A stretch of DNA of 64,000 bases from SIAJ01 sp963773845 (GTDB lineage Bacteria > Planctomycetota > Planctomycetia > Gemmatales > Gemmataceae), in NCBI GenBank assembly GCA_963773845.1, contig CAVZCU010000009.1, forward strand, positions 930,001 through 994,000, given 5' to 3'. The notes below the pieces were generated by a model that made no database searches, was not told where the DNA came from, and saw only the letters and a list, made by a program, of their open reading frames with translations. A program made the translations under genes and the position numbers. Each line of letters begins with the position of its first letter. The first letter of the stretch is position 1. Of this stretch, positions 1 to 8,723 are shown one piece after another.

Positions 1-1034
1 CTCGATCGAATGCAGGAGCGTGCCGTTCCAGTGCTGCTCCAAGATGCCCCAGCAACGCTCGATGGGATTGTACTTGCTGTGGTACGGCGGCAGGTACACC
101 AGTTCGACTTCGATCCGGTGGCGATCGACGAACTCCACGAGGCGTTTCATGAACTGCGTGCGGCAACTGGCAATCTCGGGACCATTATCGAGTTCGATGT
201 GCAGTCGCTGGACGCCCAGATGAACCGTCTTCCGCTCGTTCCACCATTGATCGAGACCATCGGCGATGAAGTCGCTGGTTTCTTTCGAATGGCCGAACAG
301 GAACCACGGTTGCTGGATCGTCACGTTGCCGCGATTCAACTCCAGCACGCCGAACGGGACCAGCACGGCGTCGGGAGACATGTCGTGATCGACGGCCCTG
401 ACGGGTTCGATGCCGCGTGCCTGACCGCCGCGGGAGAATTCGCCGATCTTGACTTTCGCTTTGGTGTCGAGGGAGATTCTCAGCGTGTCCGCTTCGCTCG
501 CCGTCCGAATGCGGGCGGCTTGGACGTTCGCGAAGATCGCGTCGGTTTCGGGAATTTTTTTTCGGGACGGGCTTTGAGGACCCGGCGGAGCCGGTAGCCC
601 AGGCGGTTGAGCAGACAGCCCACCGTCTGCCGGCAGGGTACGAAGCCCTTCAACTCGGGCTCGGCTTTCAGGGCCTCGCGAACAGCCTTGGCGGTGATCC
701 GGGTGAACGCCAGGGTGGTCTGAAACTTGGGGTCGGCCTGCGCATGGGGGTCGACCAAACGATGGACATGCTCCTCGAGTTTCGGGCAGAGTTCTTCGGT
801 CTTTTTGCGTCCGCGGAGGTGACAGGCGTCCAGGCAACGGATGCCGGTACGGAGTTCGCCGAGCCCCGTGATCACCGCTGCACGTCCCCAACCGAAGGTC
901 GTCTCCGCCTCACGGGCGGAACCGTTGCAGTATTTGATGGCGGTCTCGGCTTGGAACTGTCGGCGCCGATAGCCGGTAAGAAGCTTAGTGGCTGACTGGA
1001 TGGTCTGAATGACATCTTCCGTGAGCGGTGACAT
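1..1034 (-). CDS. ISAzo13-type transposase, frameshifted and cut by the window edge
   Basis: This is a DDE transposase of the ISAzo13 family, often labelled 'Rhodopirellula transposase' in planctomycetes. The N-terminal part reads from the ATG at 1034 through ITAKAVREAL and a helix-turn-helix-like NRLGYRLRRV stretch. At a run of eight T (555-562) the frame changes. The downstream frame carries the catalytic half, with IELDNGPEIASC and the typical ending YNPIERCWGILEQHWNG, and is still open at base 1. Removing one T restores a continuous protein, so either the copy is inactive or the homopolymer was miscalled. The C-terminus and that end of the element lie outside the window. I could not identify terminal inverted repeats. 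Confidence 0.8.
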
Positions 1035-1337
1035 GGCCGTCTCCTCCTTGAGACAGGCCTACTCATACACGATTGGGCGGAATGATGGTAGATCATTTCC
1101 ACGCCGCTGCCTTAGACCGCCTGCGGAGGCCTCTGCGAACGAAACACAGCTAACTCCCGACGTCAATCGCGTCGCTGCTCGCCAGGTTCTTCCTCCGACA
1201 ACCACACAGATTCGGGTTCGAGAAATCTGTCCCTGGGCATCGCTTCGCTTCCGTCCCACTCAGTGAGGTGGCAATACTCCCTCACGCCCCAATTCTCGTG
1301 GCTGCCTCAGTTTCTTCATGCATCGAACTCGGTTAAC
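1035..1337. other. Gap upstream of the transposase with no recognisable gene
   Basis: Short open frames exist on both strands, but none has a convincing start, ribosome site or recognisable protein. One end of the IS element should lie here, but I could not place its inverted repeat. Confidence 0.4.
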
Positions 1338-1629
1338 ATTACTTGGGACGCCTTTGGCGTCCCAGGGGGCGACGCGCCCGAAGCGGGCAGTCGCCGCCCC
1401 TTGGGAGGCAACACCACAAACATCGCAGCCGCGACGGGAACGGTGCTGCGAAAACGCTGGGACAGTTGGGACACGCAAAAACGCCGGGAAAACAAAGATA
1501 GGAACGGCAACAGTGGCCCGGTCTGTCCCAGGACAACGGTCGGGACAGGGAGGCCGGCGCCGGCGGCGACGGTGGCGGTCCGGCAAGAAATGGCACGGCC
1601 CCGAACGGGGTCACGGGGCCGGCGATAAG
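1338..1629. repeat. Dispersed ~300 bp repeat, copy A
   Basis: Copy A begins ATTACTTGGGACGCC and ends near CCGGCGATAAG. It contains a GGGACGCC/GGCGTCCC palindrome, then GCGACGCGCCCGAA, a GCGAAAACGCTGGGACAG segment and a GGTCGGGACAGGG segment. The same ordered blocks recur in copy B at 2261-2575 in the same orientation with substitutions and small indels. Open frames inside (proline/arginine-rich) look non-coding. The two copies bracket the gene at 1761-2186. Confidence 0.7.
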
Positions 1630-1760
1630 CAGACAACAAGCAGGAACTCACCAGATACGCCGGCACGCCTCTCGAATGGCCACTTCGAATCGCACCGCCG
1701 AGCCGGGCATCGCCATCTTGATGTGCACGCCCTCGCTGAGCCATCGATTGCAGGTGCTTG

Positions 1761-2186
1761 CTACCGAACCTTCAACGAGTCCTGGTACTTGGATACGAGC
1801 ATTTGCAAGATTTGGTCCTTGGTCATTTTTTGGAACTCACCCAACGGCGAATGCGCCTTGTTTCGTCCCGAACGGTCGTTCAGACGCTCGATCAAATCGA
1901 CCGACACATTATTGCCGCTGACCTTCGCGTCAATTGAACATTCGAACTCCGTTTGGCCGCCGTGAGTCACATTCAGCCCCATTGCTTCTGGATTACCTGT
2001 GTAAACCCGAACTTCTCGTCCGTGCTTGCGAAGCTCGGTTGCAAATTCCTCCAGGGCCGGTGCCACCACGGTCGCAAACCATCCGTGAGATGACTGATGG
2101 AGAGCAGTCGATTTCTCTTGGTCACTCTTCTTCGCTTGATCTTGGTTGCTGATCGCCGAGGCGAGATTCGTACGCCAGTCGCTCAT
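1761..2186 (-). CDS. Hypothetical protein, 141 aa
   Basis: This is a soluble, charged protein starting MSDWRTNLAS with no signal peptide or membrane segment. The N-terminal half is lysine/glutamine rich. The middle (VRVYTGNPEAMGLNV...FECSIDAKVSGNNVSVDLIERL) could form a small beta sheet, and the C-terminus is helical (TKDQILQMLVSKYQDSL). I do not recognise the family. It stands alone between two copies of a dispersed repeat. The ordered, low-repeat amino-acid composition and intact frame favour a real gene. Confidence 0.6.
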   Translation of the reverse strand: MSDWRTNLASAISNQDQAKKSDQEKSTALHQSSHGWFATVVAPALEEFATELRKHGREVRVYTGNPEAMGLNVTHGGQTEFECSIDAKVSGNNVSVDLIERLNDRSGRNKAHSPLGEFQKMTKDQILQMLVSKYQDSLKVR

Positions 2187-2260
2187 GGATGATCCCCCAA
2201 ATTATCCTTTTGGTTGTTTTAGTCGGACCTCCATAACGGACCTGAATAATCCCGGTTTCC

Positions 2261-2575
2261 ATTACTTGGGGACGCCTTCGGCGTCCCAGGGGGCGACGCG
2301 CCCGAAACGGGCGGTCGCCGCCCCTTGGAAGGACCTTCCCGGTAGGTCCGTTCGTGATGCAACAACACCGCGAAAACGCTGGGACAGCCGGGACAGCGAG
2401 AAACTCCGGGAAAACGCGAACGAAACGCTCGCAGTGGCCAGGGCCGTCCCAGGACACCGGTCGGGACAGGGCCGGCGGCGCGGCCGGCGCCGTGGTGGTC
2501 CGGCGAGCGTGGCGACGGCGGCGGTGTGGCGGATATGGTGCGGCCCGCGCCGGAGCGGCGTGGGCCGACGATAAG
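2261..2575. repeat. Dispersed ~300 bp repeat, copy B
   Basis: This is the second copy of the repeat at 1338-1629, in the same orientation. It starts ATTACTTGGGGACGCC, followed by the same GGGGGCGACGCGCCCGAA block, GCGAAAACGCTGGGACAG and CGGTCGGGACAGGG, and ends GGCCGACGATAAG. Divergence is visible by eye (for example a longer GGCGGCGCGGCCGGCG section), so this is an old duplication or a member of a repeat family rather than a recent direct repeat. Confidence 0.7.
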
Positions 2576-2650
2576 GAGAGGATAAGGGGAATAGAGGCGG
2601 CGTTCAGGAATGCCTTGTTTTTTCGGGTCGGCCGAGAGAATTCATCCTGC

Positions 2651-2689
2651 TTTCGAGACCGACGCATTCGACCACTCTGCCACCTCTCC
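2651..2689 (-). tRNA. 5' half of tRNA-Ser(CGA), truncated after the anticodon
   Basis: On the minus strand the sequence reads GGAGAGGTGGCAGAGTGGTC, then GAATGC and TCGGTCTCGAAA. This gives an acceptor 5' strand, a D-arm (GCA...TGC) and an anticodon loop CTCGAAA with anticodon CGA (2653-2655), all typical of bacterial tRNA-Ser. After the loop the 3' anticodon strand is degenerate (GCAGG against TCGGT). There is no long variable arm, no GTTCGA T-loop and no matching 3' acceptor in the expected place. It is therefore a fragment or decayed copy, not a functional tRNA. Confidence 0.55.
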
Positions 2690-2737
2690 GGAACTGCAAC
2701 TATAGGGGAGCCGAAAAAGTCCGACAACGGGTTGTAT

Positions 2738-3748
2738 TCACTCCTTGGCAAATGCCGCGAATCGTTCGGCCACTTTCGCGTCCTCGGCGTTGCCCTTATG
2801 CAGTAACAGAGCGTACCGGAGCTTGAGATGTTCGCCCTTCTTGAGTTTGACCAGGTCCCCCTTCAGACCAGGGAACGCGGTGCGGCCGAACGGATTGGCT
2901 GCCATCAGGCCATAAGCCCGCGTATGCCACGCAGCGCGTGCGCTATTCTTCGGATGATCGAAAATCGCGATGCCGACCAGTTTGCCATTCACGCTTCCCG
3001 AATAGTCATTCCAATCGGCATGCTTGCCCCACATGGGGAGATTGTCCTTGGCTGGGGCCTTGGCGGTCGTGCCGTCGGACGAGGTTACGATGCCATCGCT
3101 TTTGGGAGCGGTGAGGCGGAACGCATCGTTGACGCGAACCCCCATCGAGCCCTCCTTGGTTTTGCCGAACGTGATCGGGCAGACGCTCGCCAGCAAGTCG
3201 ATGTTCAATTCGACCAGTCGTGCATCGCCCAAATTGCGAACAATAATTGTCCGTTCTTCGTCCAGGATCTTGGTCCCATCGGCCGCGCGCCATTCGTTCT
3301 TGGTCACGACGGATGCTTCGTTGCCCGCGGCCTTTGGACTGTCTACCGCGACGCATACGATTTGGCCGTGTCCCTTGCCTTCGGACCAGAAATCGACACC
3401 CTTGACATGCGTGTCGGCGGAATGCACTTTCAGTTCGATCCCTTCGGGAATGACATCACCGTGGCAAAACCAGCCTGACTTCTGATGCACGTGGTCGGTC
3501 GACTCATTGGGAAGTCCCTTCTGCATCGGCCAGGCCCGGGTGACGGGGATTTCTTCCGGTGCGCTGAGCGGCCAGAAGTAAGGCTTCGCCACTTCCGGTC
3601 CAATGTGGTAGCGGGTTATTAGTTCCTTACCCGCGAGGAAGTCGATGGTGGTCTCGGTCTTCATCGCGGTGACCGGAGCCGGGTCGGCGGCGCAAATTGG
3701 GAGAACTGGGAGAAGGAATGCAATCGCGGAGAGGAAGAAACGCATCAT
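2738..3748 (-). CDS. Secreted DUF6807 (PmoA-like) family protein
   Basis: The 336-residue protein has a clear signal peptide (MMRFFLSAIAFLLPVLPICAA, cleavage near residue 21). The body is a beta-rich fold with motifs typical of the 'methane oxygenase PmoA' annotation family, DUF6807: HIGPEVAKPYFWPL, HQKSGWFCHGDV, GQIVCV and WCDYSG-like WNDYSG near residue 240, then IAIFDHPKN and WHTRAYGLMAANPFG. Despite the database name the family is not a methane monooxygenase subunit. It is a periplasmic or secreted planctomycete family that often sits near sugar-degradation genes. The exact substrate is unknown. No operon partner is evident. The start MM is followed directly by the hydrophobic stretch. 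Confidence 0.8.
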   Translation of the reverse strand: MMRFFLSAIAFLLPVLPICAADPAPVTAMKTETTIDFLAGKELITRYHIGPEVAKPYFWPLSAPEEIPVTRAWPMQKGLPNESTDHVHQKSGWFCHGDVIPEGIELKVHSADTHVKGVDFWSEGKGHGQIVCVAVDSPKAAGNEASVVTKNEWRAADGTKILDEERTIIVRNLGDARLVELNIDLLASVCPITFGKTKEGSMGVRVNDAFRLTAPKSDGIVTSSDGTTAKAPAKDNLPMWGKHADWNDYSGSVNGKLVGIAIFDHPKNSARAAWHTRAYGLMAANPFGRTAFPGLKGDLVKLKKGEHLKLRYALLLHKGNAEDAKVAERFAAFAKE

Positions 3749-3820
3749 GGTGAGTCTCGCGGGTTAGACAGGATGCTACTATCGGCCAGACAGATGCCCC
3801 TGTCAAGCGGTCGCTTGCAG

Positions 3821-3850
3821 TTGACACGGTTTGCCGATTCGTGCTAAGAC
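3821..3850 (+). promoter_or_regulatory. Candidate sigma70-type promoter for the glycosyltransferase gene
   Basis: TTGACA at 3821-3826 is followed after 18 bases by TAAGAC (3845-3850) with an upstream TGC. The spacing is slightly long and planctomycete promoters are poorly defined, so this is a weak prediction. Confidence 0.3.
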
Positions 3851-3892
3851 ATCCGCTCTTCCGCAGCTTCACCCCGTTGCGGAGTTGCCTCC

Positions 3893-4990
3893 ATGGACCG
3901 GAGGCCGCCTGGACCACGCACCACGGACGGTGGCATGTCCCAATTGCTCGCGCCGCTTCCCGACGCGACCGAACCACGGCCATGGGCTCCGACTGCCCGG
4001 ACCGCGGCGCCGCGCGAGACGATCAAGGCGATTCCGGACGTCTCCATTTGCATTGCCAACTGGAATTGCCGGGACTATCTGTACGGTTGTTTGAAATCGA
4101 TCCTGGAACGGCCGCAGGGCGTATCCGTTGAAGTCATCGTGGTCGACAACGCATCGACCGATGGCGCGACCGAGATGGTCACCAGCGAGTTCCCGAATGT
4201 CGTGTTGGTCCGCAACGCGGAAAACCACGGGTTCGCTCGAGCCAGCAATCAGGCGGCCATTTGCGCGACAGGCCGGTACATCTTCTTTCTGAACAACGAC
4301 ACGATCGTGCCGCCAGGCACTTTGAGCCGGCTGGTTGCGTTCGCCGATGCCCATCCGCAAATTGGTATGATCGGGCCGCGCTTGCGCGATGGGAATGGCA
4401 AGTTGCAGATCTCATACCGGCGAAAACCGACGTTACGGGCCATGTTGCATCGCGTGGCGCTTCTCCGATGGACGGGGTTATTCCGGCGGGCGTACGATGC
4501 ATACCGCCGCGATGGGTTTGATCCGGACGGCGTCCGCCGAGTCGAAGTCCTCATGGGGGCTGCGATCCTGATCCCCCGCGCGATTTACGAGCGCAGCGGC
4601 GGCTGGGACGAGGGCTTTCGATTCGGTGTCGAAGATGTCGAGTTTTCGGATCGGGTCGGCCAGGGAAATGCCCTGGTCCATTTGCCGGGTGTCGAGATCA
4701 CGCATTTCGGCCGCGTCAGCTCGCGACAGAATCCCACCTTTGCTTCTCCGAATCTCATGATCGGCTATGCCCGGTATCTCCGGAAGAGCGGCGTGTCACG
4801 GGTCAAGCTCACCGCATACAAGTTGGTCGTCACACTCGACACGCCGGTGCAACTTCTGGGCAAATGCATTCAGTACACATGGCGTCGGCTGACAAACGCG
4901 CCGGAGACCAAGGCGGAAAAGAGCAGGCTGGCGGTCCGCGGCGGCTGGCAATTTTTGACGAAGGAGTTGGGGCGCTTTTGGCGAGCGTAG
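3893..4990 (+). CDS. Family 2 glycosyltransferase
   Basis: This 365-residue cytoplasmic or membrane-associated GT-A fold enzyme probably transfers a sugar from a nucleotide donor during polysaccharide or glycolipid synthesis. The conserved N-terminal motif VSICIANWNCRDYL starts near residue 50, followed by VIVVDNASTDG and FFLNNDT, the donor/metal-binding DXD-like site. The acceptor-side motif is GGWDEGFRFGVEDVEFSDR near residue 245. It resembles rhamnosyltransferase-type GT2 enzymes. There are no membrane helices. The ATG at 3893 is preceded by GGAG at eight-base spacing. It appears monocistronic, and the acceptor cannot be told from sequence. Confidence 0.85.
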   Translation: MDRRPPGPRTTDGGMSQLLAPLPDATEPRPWAPTARTAAPRETIKAIPDVSICIANWNCRDYLYGCLKSILERPQGVSVEVIVVDNASTDGATEMVTSEFPNVVLVRNAENHGFARASNQAAICATGRYIFFLNNDTIVPPGTLSRLVAFADAHPQIGMIGPRLRDGNGKLQISYRRKPTLRAMLHRVALLRWTGLFRRAYDAYRRDGFDPDGVRRVEVLMGAAILIPRAIYERSGGWDEGFRFGVEDVEFSDRVGQGNALVHLPGVEITHFGRVSSRQNPTFASPNLMIGYARYLRKSGVSRVKLTAYKLVVTLDTPVQLLGKCIQYTWRRLTNAPETKAEKSRLAVRGGWQFLTKELGRFWRA

Positions 4991-5019
4991 AACCACATCT
5001 GACCAACCGGGGTCCTAGA

Positions 5020-5850
5020 TCACGGCCACGGAGTGTGCTCCGTGCAATTGTCGAGATACTGTTGCAACGCGGGAAGGTCGCTTGCCTGTGCCGCCAGCGT
5101 ATTCTTGGCGTGGACGATTAGCTCGGCCTCGCGCTCGGCGGTGATGTCGCCGGTCAACACCCGGGTTCTAAGGAAAACGAAGTAGGTATCCAGCGTGTCG
5201 AACATACAGTAGTTATTGATCTCCTGATACTTCTCCGCTTTGTGCATTTCATAGACCTGGTCTCCCGACACTTCCATTTTGCCGGGCTTGCCGATCAGTT
5301 TTGCCAACAGGTCGAGACCGCCGGGGAATCCCCGCGACGCGCCGTAATTGGTCATCCAGTCCATCAAGTCGAGGTCGCCATTGAACCGGTTCCGGCCCCG
5401 AGCGAAGTAGTCCCGGCCTGGGAAGCCATAGCGAAACGCGGCCAATTCCAGAAGTGGCAGATCGAAACCGCGGCCATTAAATGTCACGAGTCGGCACTTT
5501 GTATAAAACGAAAGACCCAGCCAGAATTTCTTGACGATTTCGCGCGGGCGAAACAGCGGATTGTCGAGACACGCAACGGCCTGCAGTCCAAAATCATCGC
5601 CGACCCGCGCGACGCAGACCGCCACCGGAATCTGAAATGTGAATGGGATGAAGTCCGAACCCGTGGCGGAATTCTGTCGGGCGTCTTCGCGAGCGCGCTC
5701 GATCGCTTCCTCCGGTGAAAGCCCGTGTTCGCCGTATTTGCACAGATTGAGCAACCGGCCGTCCGGGATGCTCTCGGTGTCGACGACGAGGAAGGCGGTC
5801 CGCGTCGTGGTGTCAGAGTTGGTACGGCGTTGTAATTCGGGACTGGCCAT
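5020..5850 (-). CDS. Predicted 3'-5' exonuclease, PolB-like (DEDDy)
   Basis: This is a nuclease related to the proofreading domain of family B DNA polymerases (PF10108 type). Motif I is FLVVDTESIP (Asp/Glu metal ligands), motif II is LVTFNGRGFDLPLLELAAFRY, and motif III is NNYCMFDTLDTYFVF with the Tyr and Asp expected for a DEDDy enzyme. No polymerase domain is attached; the protein is a stand-alone exonuclease of about 276 residues. I chose the internal ATG at 5850 (MASPELQRR) because GAAAGG lies upstream at a plausible distance. An in-frame start at 5943 would add 31 residues without motifs. The cellular role, presumably DNA repair, is inferred. Confidence 0.85.
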   Translation of the reverse strand: MASPELQRRTNSDTTTRTAFLVVDTESIPDGRLLNLCKYGEHGLSPEEAIERAREDARQNSATGSDFIPFTFQIPVAVCVARVGDDFGLQAVACLDNPLFRPREIVKKFWLGLSFYTKCRLVTFNGRGFDLPLLELAAFRYGFPGRDYFARGRNRFNGDLDLMDWMTNYGASRGFPGGLDLLAKLIGKPGKMEVSGDQVYEMHKAEKYQEINNYCMFDTLDTYFVFLRTRVLTGDITAEREAELIVHAKNTLAAQASDLPALQQYLDNCTEHTPWP

Positions 5851-6021
5851 GGACGACGTGCCTTTCAGCGGTGGGATCACGGCCCTATGGGATTCCAGTA
5901 TAGCCATTGAATCACCGTTCTGTCGAGCGAGCGATGACGGCAAGCAACCTCATTGCTCGCGACTGGCCGGAATCGCGGCGACCGGTATGCTTCCGAAATA
6001 CCCACCCCTGACAGAAGCGCA

Positions 6022-7359
6022 ATGACTGAACCACCTCGCAATTCTCCTTCCGGCGCCGCTCCGCGAGCGGCGCTCCTCACGGTCTTTCTCGTCGTCTTCA
6101 TCGACTTGCTCGGCTTTGGGATCGTCCTGCCGTTGATGCCGCGGTATGCGAACAACTTGCTCGATCCCGCCGGCATTCCGGAACAGCTGCATGGATTGAC
6201 GATCGGCGGGCTGCTCGCGGTCTTTTCGCTCATGCAATTCATTTTCGCCCCGATCTGGGGTCGAGTTTCGGATCGCGTCGGACGCAAGCCCATTCTGATT
6301 CTCGGTCTGGCCGGGTCGGTCGTGTTTTACTCCCTGTTCGGATACGCCTCGTCATTGTCATCGAGCAACGCGCAACTGGCGTTGATTCTGATGTTCATTT
6401 CGCGAGTCGGCGCGGGCATCGCGGGCGCGACGATCGCCACCGCCCAGGCAGTCATCGCGGACTGCACTCCCCCGGAAAAGCGCGCTCACGGAATGGCACT
6501 GATCGGCGCCGCGTTCGGCATCGGTTTCACGTTCGGACCGTTGCTCGCAGGCCTTGGCTTGATGGTGTTGCCCGGCCGTCCGGAATTCGCGGGTTATGCG
6601 GCCGGGGTTCTCTCGCTGATTGCGTGGACGATCGGCGTTTGGAAAATGCCAGAAACCAAGCGGCCGGATGTCCTTTCGCCGCGGCGCAACTGGATCGACG
6701 TGCACGGCCTATGGTCCACGCTGCAAATCCCGACGGTCGGCATCTTGGTGCTGACATTCTTCCTGGCCACATTCGGCTTCGCGAAGTTTGAGGCGACGCT
6801 TGCTCTGTTGACTCAAGATCTGGGCTATTCGGACAAGCAGAATTTCTGGATCTTCGCCTATGTGGGCTTCGTCTTGATGTTCACGCAGGGGTTTCTCTAC
6901 AGAAAGTTGAAGAACAAATACTCGGAGATGGCGCTCATTCGCCTCGGCGTTGCTTTCATGTTTATTGGACTGGCGGGCCTCGCCGCGGTTGCACTCGGAA
7001 GTGGTTTGCCGATTCGACAGACTGGGTTTTTTGTGTCGCTCGCATGCGGAGTCGTCGGCTTTGCGTTTATGACTCCCTCGATTCAGGCATTGATCTCACG
7101 GCGGAGCGACGCGGCCAGACAAGGTGAAGTGCTCGGCGTGAACCAATCGTTCTCGGCCCTCGCGCGGATCCTGGGACCGATCGTCGGCAACGTGCTTTTC
7201 TTTGTCCCCAATACATCGCACGTGCTGCCGTACATTTCCTCGGCGGTGTTGCTGGCGATTGTACTGGCACTTCTGGCAAGGATTCGCCACGACCGAGGTG
7301 AGACAAGCCAGACCGACGATCCTACGATAACGGCACGCGTCGATGCTCCACCTCATTGA
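6022..7359 (+). CDS. MFS transporter, TCR/Tet-like drug exporter family
   Basis: This 445-residue protein of the major facilitator superfamily has about 12 predicted membrane helices. The hallmark loop 2-3 motif GRVSDRVGRKPILI is present, and the first helix LTVFLVVFIDLLGFGIVLPLMP closely resembles tetracycline-resistance-type exporters. The function is probably proton-coupled efflux of a small molecule; the substrate is unknown. The ATG at 6022 begins MTEPPRN; the frame extends upstream from a TTG at 5953, but that leader is not membrane-like. The stop overlaps a region only nine bases from the next gene, so the two may be co-transcribed. Confidence 0.88.
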   Translation: MTEPPRNSPSGAAPRAALLTVFLVVFIDLLGFGIVLPLMPRYANNLLDPAGIPEQLHGLTIGGLLAVFSLMQFIFAPIWGRVSDRVGRKPILILGLAGSVVFYSLFGYASSLSSSNAQLALILMFISRVGAGIAGATIATAQAVIADCTPPEKRAHGMALIGAAFGIGFTFGPLLAGLGLMVLPGRPEFAGYAAGVLSLIAWTIGVWKMPETKRPDVLSPRRNWIDVHGLWSTLQIPTVGILVLTFFLATFGFAKFEATLALLTQDLGYSDKQNFWIFAYVGFVLMFTQGFLYRKLKNKYSEMALIRLGVAFMFIGLAGLAAVALGSGLPIRQTGFFVSLACGVVGFAFMTPSIQALISRRSDAARQGEVLGVNQSFSALARILGPIVGNVLFFVPNTSHVLPYISSAVLLAIVLALLARIRHDRGETSQTDDPTITARVDAPPH

Positions 7360-7367
7360 GAACAAAC

Positions 7368-7790
7368 ATGCCATTGATTTCGATGTTCTTCGGAGTCTTG
7401 TTGCTCGCTCTCGGATTGGTTGGCTACTTTGCGCCGGACCTTTTCGGAAAAGTGGGTGACAAAGGGACTTCGCCGACCGCATTGATCCCCGCCGGCATCG
7501 GCGCCATTCTGTTCATTTGTGGCGCCCTCGCATCGGCAAAGCCGAAGCTACGGAAGCATGTGATGCACCTCGCGGTCGTCATTGGGTTGCTGGGCGCGAT
7601 TGGCGGGTTCATGCCGTTGCAGCGAACCAAATTCAATTTCCAGATGGCGTCGGCCGTCACCGGGATTTTGATGGTGATCCTCTGCGGCCTGTTCGTCGTT
7701 CTTTGTATTCGCTCATTTGTTCTGGCTCGGATCGCGCGTTCGGAGGGCCTGCCCGAAGAGCCATATCAAGAGGAGCGGAAGACGAGTTAG
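7368..7790 (+). CDS. Small integral membrane protein, unknown
   Basis: This 140-residue protein has four hydrophobic segments: MPLISMFFGVLLLALGLVGYFAP, ALIPAGIGAILFICGAL, LAVVIGLLGAIGGFM and VTGILMVILCGLFVVLCIRSFVLARI. It has a short charged cytoplasmic tail (EEPYQEERKTS). I do not recognise a named family, but small four-helix proteins of this layout are common in planctomycetes. The ATG at 7368 lies just after the exporter stop codon, suggesting co-expression. Confidence 0.75.
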   Translation: MPLISMFFGVLLLALGLVGYFAPDLFGKVGDKGTSPTALIPAGIGAILFICGALASAKPKLRKHVMHLAVVIGLLGAIGGFMPLQRTKFNFQMASAVTGILMVILCGLFVVLCIRSFVLARIARSEGLPEEPYQEERKTS

Positions 7791-7894
7791 AGCCCGAAGC
7801 GCCTGCGAAGAAACGTTCGCTGGCACTTCAGGCTCGACGCTGGCTCTGGCTCAATGTGAACCGCTAACAAGTTGCAGGATCGATTTGGCCGCAC

Positions 7895-8636
7895 CTACTT
7901 CTTCGTCCCCTCCTTTACAAATGTAATCACGTGCTGCCACGGCAGCTTCTCGTTGGTGCCGGCGTGCTTCATCTGCTTGAATTCCGCCATTTCCTTGAGC
8001 ACCTGCTTTTCCGTCATCTTGTGAACCAGCTTGATCGGCACTTTCTCGTCTTCAAGTCGAAATTCCGCGAACACAATGCGTCCGCCCGGCTTCAGACGAT
8101 TGGACGAGCTTTTCGGTCATCTCATACGGGTAGGCGAACTCGTGGTACACATCGACCAGCAAAATCAGGTCGACGGTGCCCTCCTTCAACTTCGGATCGG
8201 CTTCCGTGCCAAGGACCGGTTCGACATTCTCGATCTTGTCCTTCTTCATTCGACCGCGAATGATGTCGAGCATTTCCTTCTGGATGTCGACGGCCAGGAC
8301 CTTCCCCTTGGGAGCCACGAGCTTGGCCATGCGAAATGTGTAATAGCCGCTGCCGGCCCCGATGTCGGCAACCACATCGCCGTCCTTCAATTTGAGGGAT
8401 TCGAGCAATTTCTTCGGGTTTTCTTCCTGCTCGCGTTCGGGCCGTTCGAGCCAGGCCGCCCCTGCATGGCCCATCACGTGGGCAATCTCGCGGCCCAAGT
8501 AGAACTTGCCGATGCCATCGGGATCGTGTCGCGACTTCCATTCGTAGCGGCCGTCCTTGCCGTCCTTCGGAGGCGATTGGCCAAAAGCGAGGGATGCCAA
8601 TAAGAGCAAGGTTACGGGAGGTAGTGATCGCATCAT
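7895..8636 (-). CDS. Secreted class I SAM-dependent methyltransferase, frameshifted
   Basis: A signal peptide (MMRSLPPVTLLLLASLAFGQ) precedes a Rossmann methyltransferase domain. Motif I, VADIGAGSGYYTFRMAKLV, binds SAM; motif II is KVLAVDIQKEML; the acidic motif is VDLILLVDVYHEF. At about 8097 the frame changes. The continuation LKPGGRIVFAEFRLEDEKVPIKLVHKM ends at the stop at 7895 (VITFVKEGTKK), giving the expected ~247 residues. An exported methyltransferase is odd, because SAM is not expected outside the cytoplasm, yet this arrangement recurs in planctomycetes. The substrate is unknown. The frame break is probably a one-base indel. Confidence 0.8.
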
Positions 8637-8723
8637 GTCAATGCCTGAATAGGGTCGCCACATCATCGGGCACCTTACGGTGCGCCGCTCGCCTAGGCAA
8701 CCGGAATCGCTAGATTAACAATC

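Noticed and set aside
10..597. Plus-strand 195-aa open frame at the left edge
   Set aside because: It is the complement of the transposase catalytic half; the minus strand reads YNPIERCWGILEQHWNG and other family motifs.
2568..2580. CCTCTCC on the minus strand as a 3' acceptor for the tRNA-Ser fragment
   Set aside because: It pairs with GGAGAGG, but no T-arm lies in front of it and no discriminator/CCA context follows; probably chance.
2122..2751. Minus-strand 209-aa open frame containing PERWQSGRMRRSRKQ
   Set aside because: The peptide is a translation of the tRNA-Ser fragment followed by the dispersed repeat; such frames are common artefacts at tRNA-Ser genes.
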